From contig CAZQXD010000006.1 in the NCBI GenBank assembly GCA_964597315.1, forward strand, positions 41,105 to 105,104: DNA of 64,000 bases, given 5' to 3'. Made by a program: the position numbers and the translations under genes. Position 1 is the stretch's first letter. Each line of letters starts with the position of its first letter. Shown here piece by piece: positions 58,962-64,000 of this stretch. The notes under the pieces were generated by a model. It did not search any database and was not told the origin of the DNA. It was given only the letters and a program-made list of their open reading frames with translations. The DNA is from CAZQXD01 sp964597315 (GTDB lineage: Bacteria > Pseudomonadota > Gammaproteobacteria > Competibacterales > Competibacteraceae).

Positions 58962-61031
58962 TCACCGTTTCAAGTCTTCCAAAAACTCCGAGGCCGGCTC
59001 GACGCCGCTCACCAACAGATGGTCCCGCGCCCGGGTGCAGGCCACGTATAACAGATGGCGCTCGGTGTTATAGACCTCCTCCAGATCCGCCTCATCGGCC
59101 ACGGTTTCGATTCGCGCCTGGCGGGGAATGATCTCATCGTCGCAGGCCAGCACCACCACGGCCCGGAATTCCAGGCCCTTGGCCCGATGCATGGTGCTGA
59201 TGGAGACATGACCGCTGGTGGTCTCCACCTGGTCGTCGAGTACTTTGAAGTCCAGGCCAGCCTGTGCCACCGCTCTTCGCCCCCGCTCCAGTTCGGCCGG
59301 GGAGCGGACGAAAACCCCCATCTCCTGGGGGGCGATGCCCTCCCGCCGCCGCCGGGCCAGCCAAGCGCCGACGGCGTGGATTTCCTCCTCGACGCTGTTC
59401 AGGACCGCAAGGGTAGGCTCCGGCCCGTTGTACAGGGAGACGGTGCCCTGGCGCTCATGAATGTTGCCGTCCACATCGGCCATGACGGACGCCAGCAGTC
59501 GGTCGGCATGCTGGCGGATCTGGTGGGACGTGCGGTAGTTGATTGCCAGGGTGCGCGACCGTCCCCGCACCTCCACCCCCAGGGCTTTCCAGGAAAAGGG
59601 CGGCTGGAAAATCCGCTGTCCCAGGTCTCCGGCGAAAAACAAGCCGTTGGGACGCCGCCCCCCCAGGGCGGCCAGAAACTTCAACTGAGGAATACCCAGA
59701 TCCTGGGCTTCATCCACCACGGCGAAGTCGAAGGGCGGGCGTCGGCAGTCGACGAGCCGGGCCGCCAGTTGGCTGAACAGCCCGGCCGGGGTGATCCAAT
59801 CCTGGTCGGCCAGGCGGGCGCGAACCTGCTCGAACACGGACCACAACAGCGCCCGCCGGGCTTCCGGCAGCCGCGTCTTGCGTCCCAGCCGCCTGACATC
59901 CCGATAGGCGTCCCAGTTCTCCAACTGCCAGGCATCCACCACCTCGTCCCATTCCGTCATCAAAAACCCCGGGCTGACGGTCAGTCCGTCCGTCGCCTCA
60001 GCCGCCTCGGTCAGCCAGGCGTGTATCCGGTCCCGGGGGGCGAGCGTGGGCGGTCCGATCCGGGCGGCGTACAGCCGCTGGCCGATGGCGTCCATGGCCT
60101 GGACTTCCAGGCGTTCGGCAAGCCTCGGCTGGTTGCCGATCAGGCGGCGTAGCTTGATGCGTAGGGCATTGGCCAAGGTTTCGGAGAAGGTGGTGAGCAG
60201 CACCCGGGCCTCGGGATGGGCGCGGGCCAAGTGTACGGCCCGATGCAGGGCGACGATGGTTTTGCCCGTCCCCGCCGACCCGGACACCCGGGCTGGTCCG
60301 TTGTAGTCCCGCTCCACCCCTTGCCGTTGGGCCGGGTGCAAAAAGGTGGTCCATTTCTCCCAGGGGTAGTCGAGCGCCCGGGCCAGTTCCTCGCTGTTGG
60401 TCATCATCCGAAACCGGCGTTGGGCGTCGGGGTGGGCGAAAGGATCGGCGGCGACCGGGGGCGAGTTTATCCGGGGTTGGCCGCCGGTGGCCAGTTCCAG
60501 CAGCGCCTCGGCGGCCTCGCCGGGCAGATGGTCCACCAGGTCCAGGAGTGTGTCTTCATCGGCGGCGCGCACGTCGGCCAGCCATTCCTCGGGCACCCCG
60601 TAGCCCAGCAGGGCTTGCTCGGCAACGCCGGTGAACAGGGGAGGTTTGGGCGGGGTCGGCTGTTGGCTGCCTGTGTACTGGGGGATCACGATGTCCCGCA
60701 CGGTTTCGCGGATTTCCACAAACTGAGCGGCGCCGGTGGTGGGATGGGTTTGCAGCTTGCGCCGCTCGGCCCAACGGTAGGCGTCGTCGTGGTGGCCCAC
60801 GTAGCACAGCAAGAGGCTGTCAGCCGTGCGGTGCAGAATCAGGCGAATAGCGTTGCTGACCCGCGCGGACCAGAAGCAGGGGTCTTTAGCCCGCTCCAGG
60901 CGGTGCAGGCGCATCCCTGGGTTGGCCGGGTTCAGTTGCAGGTCGAAGGCCGTGGTCTTGACGGCCTTTTGTTCATCGCTGGTAAGCCTGGCGAGGCTAT
61001 CGACAAAAGTGTCGGCGATGCGGAAGTCCAT
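58962..61031 (-). CDS. RelE-like domain fused to UvrD/Rep-type helicase
   Basis: 689 residues. Residues 1-95 are a RelE/ParE-like fold: DFRIADTFVDSLARLTSDEQ, then FWSARVSNAIRLILHR and LLCYVGHHDDAYRWAERR, with the conserved R-x-I-L and H-H-D-D-A-Y. Residues about 235-689 are an SF1 helicase: Walker A GSAGTGKTIVALHRA, Walker B DEAQDLGIPQ, motif V STMHRAKGLEFRAVV, motif VI YVACTRARDHLL. Its ATG follows AAAGGA, 33 bases after the methyltransferase stop, so the two genes form an operon, probably for defence. Confidence 0.88.
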   Translation of the reverse strand: MDFRIADTFVDSLARLTSDEQKAVKTTAFDLQLNPANPGMRLHRLERAKDPCFWSARVSNAIRLILHRTADSLLLCYVGHHDDAYRWAERRKLQTHPTTGAAQFVEIRETVRDIVIPQYTGSQQPTPPKPPLFTGVAEQALLGYGVPEEWLADVRAADEDTLLDLVDHLPGEAAEALLELATGGQPRINSPPVAADPFAHPDAQRRFRMMTNSEELARALDYPWEKWTTFLHPAQRQGVERDYNGPARVSGSAGTGKTIVALHRAVHLARAHPEARVLLTTFSETLANALRIKLRRLIGNQPRLAERLEVQAMDAIGQRLYAARIGPPTLAPRDRIHAWLTEAAEATDGLTVSPGFLMTEWDEVVDAWQLENWDAYRDVRRLGRKTRLPEARRALLWSVFEQVRARLADQDWITPAGLFSQLAARLVDCRRPPFDFAVVDEAQDLGIPQLKFLAALGGRRPNGLFFAGDLGQRIFQPPFSWKALGVEVRGRSRTLAINYRTSHQIRQHADRLLASVMADVDGNIHERQGTVSLYNGPEPTLAVLNSVEEEIHAVGAWLARRRREGIAPQEMGVFVRSPAELERGRRAVAQAGLDFKVLDDQVETTSGHVSISTMHRAKGLEFRAVVVLACDDEIIPRQARIETVADEADLEEVYNTERHLLYVACTRARDHLLVSGVEPASEFLEDLKR

Positions 61032-61064
61032 GGCGAGCCGTCCTTTCTGTTTTCCTGAGCGGTC

Positions 61065-63866
61065 TCAGGTCAGACGCAACACTTTCATCACTTCATCCCC
61101 CAGGTGGTTGATCACCTTGACCGCGATGCGCCCGGATTTGGGCGGGTCGAAGGGCCGGGAGGTGTCGCTGTTGAGGCTGGCCCAGGCGTCTGGGTCGATC
61201 TCCCCCTTGAGGGTGGTTTTGAGAGCCTTGTAGGGATCGTTCGCCCCCAGAAAATAGGCGTGGCGGACGAAGAAGCTTTCTTCGTTGTAGTCGGTGTCGA
61301 TAAACCAGCAGGCAATGCCGTCGGGACCGTCGCCGCGGACTTCTCCGGTGTTGGGGTGGAATACGTCCACACCCTGGATGCGGACCTGCTTTTTGCCGTC
61401 CCCGGCGTCCAGAATATGGATATCCGGCTCGCCGAAGATCACAAACAGATTGCCCTTGCCGGTGTTTTTCAGGTCGTCGGCCATGTGCAGGTCGGCGTTC
61501 ATGCGGGCCTTGAGGACGGGAATCCGGCCAAGTTTGGCAAAGTCCGCCGAGTGGGCGTCGTAGTTGAAGGCGCAGGCGATAAGCACGTCGAAACCGGCAT
61601 CCCCGGCCTCCCGGGCGGCCTGGACCAGGTCCGGGCGGGAGACGGTGCCGAATTCCGGGCCGATAAAGATGGCGGCGCGTTTTTCCGGGCCGGTGTCGGC
61701 GTCCCCTTCCCTGTACCGGCCTTCGGCGCAGACCCGCTCCCCGGGCCAGGGGGTGAGGGTGCTAAAGGCGATCCGGTCTTCCTTGTGGGCCTGCTGTACC
61801 CCGGCGGTCCGCAAGTTGTCCAGGATCATCCGGGCGAAGTCCTGTTCCCCACCGTGGCTGTCCTGGGCGGCGGCGGGGTCCATGAGGTTGTCCTTGTCGT
61901 CCACCGCCAGCACCCGATGGGGGGAGAGGCTTTCCACGGTAAACGGTCCGGCCACGCGGATTTTCTTCCGGTCCTCGTAGGGTTTGTCATAGAGGTATTC
62001 GTAGTCGGCCTTGGCGGCGATGGAGGCGTCGATTTGCCGCTGGCGGGCGATGCGGTTTTTCCACCAGTCGGTATGCGGTCGTCGGGCATCGGCGGGCCAG
62101 TTTTCGTGGGCCTTCCGGGGGATTTCCCATTCCTCCCAGGCTGTGCCCAGGGCCTGGTTGAGTTGCCGGCGCAGGGGTTCTAGGGTCTGCTGGAACCGCT
62201 CCCAGATGACGTCGATCTCGGCGTTGTTGGCGATGGATTTGAGGGTGATATGGGGCACCCGTTCGTAGACGAAGCCCTGGCGGAGGTCACCCCGGGTGGG
62301 GGCGCTGGAGGGTGCGGCGCGGGTGATTTCGCCTTCCTTGAGCTGGCCCTCGGGGCTGTCCGCCAGCAGGTAATAGGGATAGCGAGCGCCCATGATCCGG
62401 GCGCGGGCCAGGGCCAGGGCCACGCGGGAGGTGTCGAGGGTGATCCAGCGCCGACCCCATTGTTCGGCCACGTAGGCGGTGGTGCCGGAGCCGCAGGTGG
62501 GGTCGAGGACGAGGTCGCCGGGGTCGGTGGTCATTAGGATGCAGCGTTCGATGATTTTATTTGATGTTTCAACAACATAACGTTTTTGATCTATATACCC
62601 TGCTCTGGTGGTATCGGACCAAATATTATTTATAGGTTCTATTGGAAAATCTGATAAATAACGAACATAGCGAATACTACTTTTTGAGGCATCAATTCGA
62701 TCAGCCATAGCAAGTCGGTTCATGCCAGACAAATGCGACTTCCAGTGAGAATTTCTCGGCGGCTTATAAGTTTTGCCACAAAAGGTAAAACTTACTGAAC
62801 CTCCGGGAGTGGCTCCCTGCGAAGCTAAATTGTCTTGATAGTATGGGTCTATGTCTTCTCCAGCTTCTATTCGTCTCGCAACTTCATCTTTTCCAAATTC
62901 AATTTTTATACCATCGGGAAGCCGCGCTCTGGAGTGCGCCCAACCTCCCCCACCACGTAATTGCCTAAAAGAAAAAGGTTGCCGATATTTTGTTTTTTCA
63001 AAATCTCTTGCATACCAAAGCAGCAAATCGAAAACCCTTCCCAACCCTAATGTTGACTGTCCACCAGTTGTTGAAAATGGAATCATGTTGAGAAAATTTT
63101 TTTCTCCAAAAACCTCATCCAAAACCGCCCGTACCCGATGCACATTCTCATCCCCAATCTGCACGAATATCGACCCCGAATCCGCCAGCAAATCCCTGGC
63201 CACCGTCAACCGATCCCGCAGATAGGTCAGATAAGAATGAATCCCGTCCCGCCAGGTATCCCGAAACGCCTTCACCTGCTCCGGCTCCCGGGTGATGTGG
63301 GCGACGTTGCCGTCCTTTACGTCCCGGCTGGTGGTGGACCACTGGAAATTGGAGTTGAATTTGATCCCATAGGGGGGATCGAAATAAATGCACTGGACCT
63401 TGCCCCGTAAGCCCTCCCGTTCCGCCAGGCTGGCCATCACTTGCAGGCTGTCGCCCAGGATCATGCGGTTGGACCAGTTGCCCTCGTGCCGGTAGAACTC
63501 GGTCTTGGCGTTGTCGTCGGGCAGGCCGTTGAAATCGGCGAACAGATCGGTTTGGGCATCGTCCTCCCGCTGCCCGGCCTCGGTGCGCCGGCGCAAGTCG
63601 TCGATCAGCACTTTGGGGTGGACCTTCTCCTGGATGTACAGGGGCGGCGCATGCACCACCAGATCGGACCAGTCCCGCATGTCCTTGCCCCGCCAGACCA
63701 GTTGCGGGTCCAGGTCGCGGTTGCGGCGCTGGTAGGGCACCTGGATGGGGCGTTGTTCCTTGTCGTGCATCACCGCCTGGTATTCGGCGGTGGGGATGTT
63801 CCGGCGGCTGGCTCCTTCGTGGGTGAAGGACTCGATGGTTTTTGGGGATGTCGGCTTACCTGCCAA
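61065..63866 (-). CDS. Beta-class DNA methyltransferase (type III Mod-like) with AT-rich TRD
   Basis: 933 residues. Motif IV IYFDPPYGIKFNSNFQW lies near residue 190 and motif I DPTCGSGTTAYVAEQWGRRW near residue 460, an order typical of beta-class N6-adenine or N4-cytosine methyltransferases such as Mod. Between them, residues about 245-440 are coded by AT-rich DNA (about 62540-63130) unlike the flanks; this is the target-recognition region. The C-terminal 350 residues are extra. The start is TTG with GGAGG eight bases upstream. No type III Res gene is seen; the UvrD-like fusion follows. Confidence 0.9.
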   Translation of the reverse strand: MAGKPTSPKTIESFTHEGASRRNIPTAEYQAVMHDKEQRPIQVPYQRRNRDLDPQLVWRGKDMRDWSDLVVHAPPLYIQEKVHPKVLIDDLRRRTEAGQREDDAQTDLFADFNGLPDDNAKTEFYRHEGNWSNRMILGDSLQVMASLAEREGLRGKVQCIYFDPPYGIKFNSNFQWSTTSRDVKDGNVAHITREPEQVKAFRDTWRDGIHSYLTYLRDRLTVARDLLADSGSIFVQIGDENVHRVRAVLDEVFGEKNFLNMIPFSTTGGQSTLGLGRVFDLLLWYARDFEKTKYRQPFSFRQLRGGGGWAHSRARLPDGIKIEFGKDEVARRIEAGEDIDPYYQDNLASQGATPGGSVSFTFCGKTYKPPRNSHWKSHLSGMNRLAMADRIDASKSSIRYVRYLSDFPIEPINNIWSDTTRAGYIDQKRYVVETSNKIIERCILMTTDPGDLVLDPTCGSGTTAYVAEQWGRRWITLDTSRVALALARARIMGARYPYYLLADSPEGQLKEGEITRAAPSSAPTRGDLRQGFVYERVPHITLKSIANNAEIDVIWERFQQTLEPLRRQLNQALGTAWEEWEIPRKAHENWPADARRPHTDWWKNRIARQRQIDASIAAKADYEYLYDKPYEDRKKIRVAGPFTVESLSPHRVLAVDDKDNLMDPAAAQDSHGGEQDFARMILDNLRTAGVQQAHKEDRIAFSTLTPWPGERVCAEGRYREGDADTGPEKRAAIFIGPEFGTVSRPDLVQAAREAGDAGFDVLIACAFNYDAHSADFAKLGRIPVLKARMNADLHMADDLKNTGKGNLFVIFGEPDIHILDAGDGKKQVRIQGVDVFHPNTGEVRGDGPDGIACWFIDTDYNEESFFVRHAYFLGANDPYKALKTTLKGEIDPDAWASLNSDTSRPFDPPKSGRIAVKVINHLGDEVMKVLRLT

Positions 63867-63919
63867 GGCGTATTCCTCCAGTCAATAAGGGCTTTCCCGG
63901 ACTTGCCGTGGAGACAACG

Positions 63920-63950
63920 GATGCGGTTCACGAAATTCACCACACCCTAC
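63920..63950. repeat. REP-like palindrome, family 1
   Basis: gatgcggttcacg, then ttcaccacacccta resembles 48305-48333. It lies upstream of the methyltransferase gene. Confidence 0.55.
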
Positions 63951-63951
63951 T

Positions 63952-64000
63952 CGTAACTTATTGAATTTGTAGGGCGGGTCAAGCGCAGCGACCCGCCTTC
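63952..64000. repeat. REP-like hairpin, reverse complement of 48533-48581
   Basis: The last 49 bases are the exact reverse complement of 48533-48581. The element is probably cut by the window edge. Confidence 0.8.

Overview
The window is a high-GC (mostly 60-68% by eye) gammaproteobacterial chromosome segment. The gene set supports this: orn, rsgA, clpB, asnS, a FetAB-type transporter, a penicillin-insensitive murein endopeptidase, a Fur-boxed imelysin operon and PEP-CTERM proteins. A phasin-like protein with an H1-like tail hints at a polyhydroxyalkanoate-storing organism, perhaps near the Chromatiales, but the genus cannot be told from this sequence. Two runs of N (10 and 100 bases) show a draft assembly. 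Both break the reading frame of the gene they lie in, so neither run has the true gap length.

Left part (1-30 kb). After the 5' end of a bioH-like gene comes an eight-gene operon (264-5569). It encodes a TPR/FimV-like protein, a receiver-like protein, an MglA-type small GTPase, a winged-helix-like protein, a protoglobin, a Roadblock/LC7 protein, an Aer-type PAS protein and a PhnD-like binding protein without a signal peptide. This is the best candidate for an undescribed system: a GTPase polarity or signalling module with oxygen/redox inputs. Next come an MFS transporter, a truncated gene, clpB with a sigma-32-like promoter, and a large phosphodiesterase-TPR-sulfotransferase fusion. Two tandem PEP-CTERM genes follow, with identical coding sequences, diverged upstream regions and conserved -24/-12 (sigma-54) promoters. 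Then come cytochrome c-rsgA-fetA-fetB, orn, a SulP transporter with a universal stress protein, a LysR regulator, a thioesterase, the phasin-like gene, asnS, and a small secreted protein with its own sigma-54 promoter.

Middle part (30-47.5 kb). This holds mepA, an intradiol dioxygenase, and a leucine dehydrogenase/branched-chain 2-oxoacid dehydrogenase operon (LeuDH-E1alpha-E1beta-E2, with no E3 in the window). It also holds a Phd antitoxin-VOC fusion, transporters, a VapBC-type pair interrupted by Ns, a RuvC-like nuclease, an orphan MalK/UgpC-type ATPase behind two perfect palindromes, and an RND efflux pump with its adaptor.

Right part (47.5-64 kb). This is the accessory region. It has a low-GC AAC(3)-I-like acetyltransferase, a truncated GNAT copy, an IS110-family element plus fragments of other copies, and REP-like hairpins. 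A Fur-regulated imelysin/di-haem/DUF1513 operon lies beside a tonB fragment. A low-GC formyltransferase-GNAT pair and an ICMT-like membrane protein follow. The window closes with a two-gene DNA-modification/helicase locus: a beta-class methyltransferase whose AT-rich target-recognition segment looks swapped in, and a RelE-like domain fused to a UvrD-type helicase. REP-like repeats recur at the right edge.
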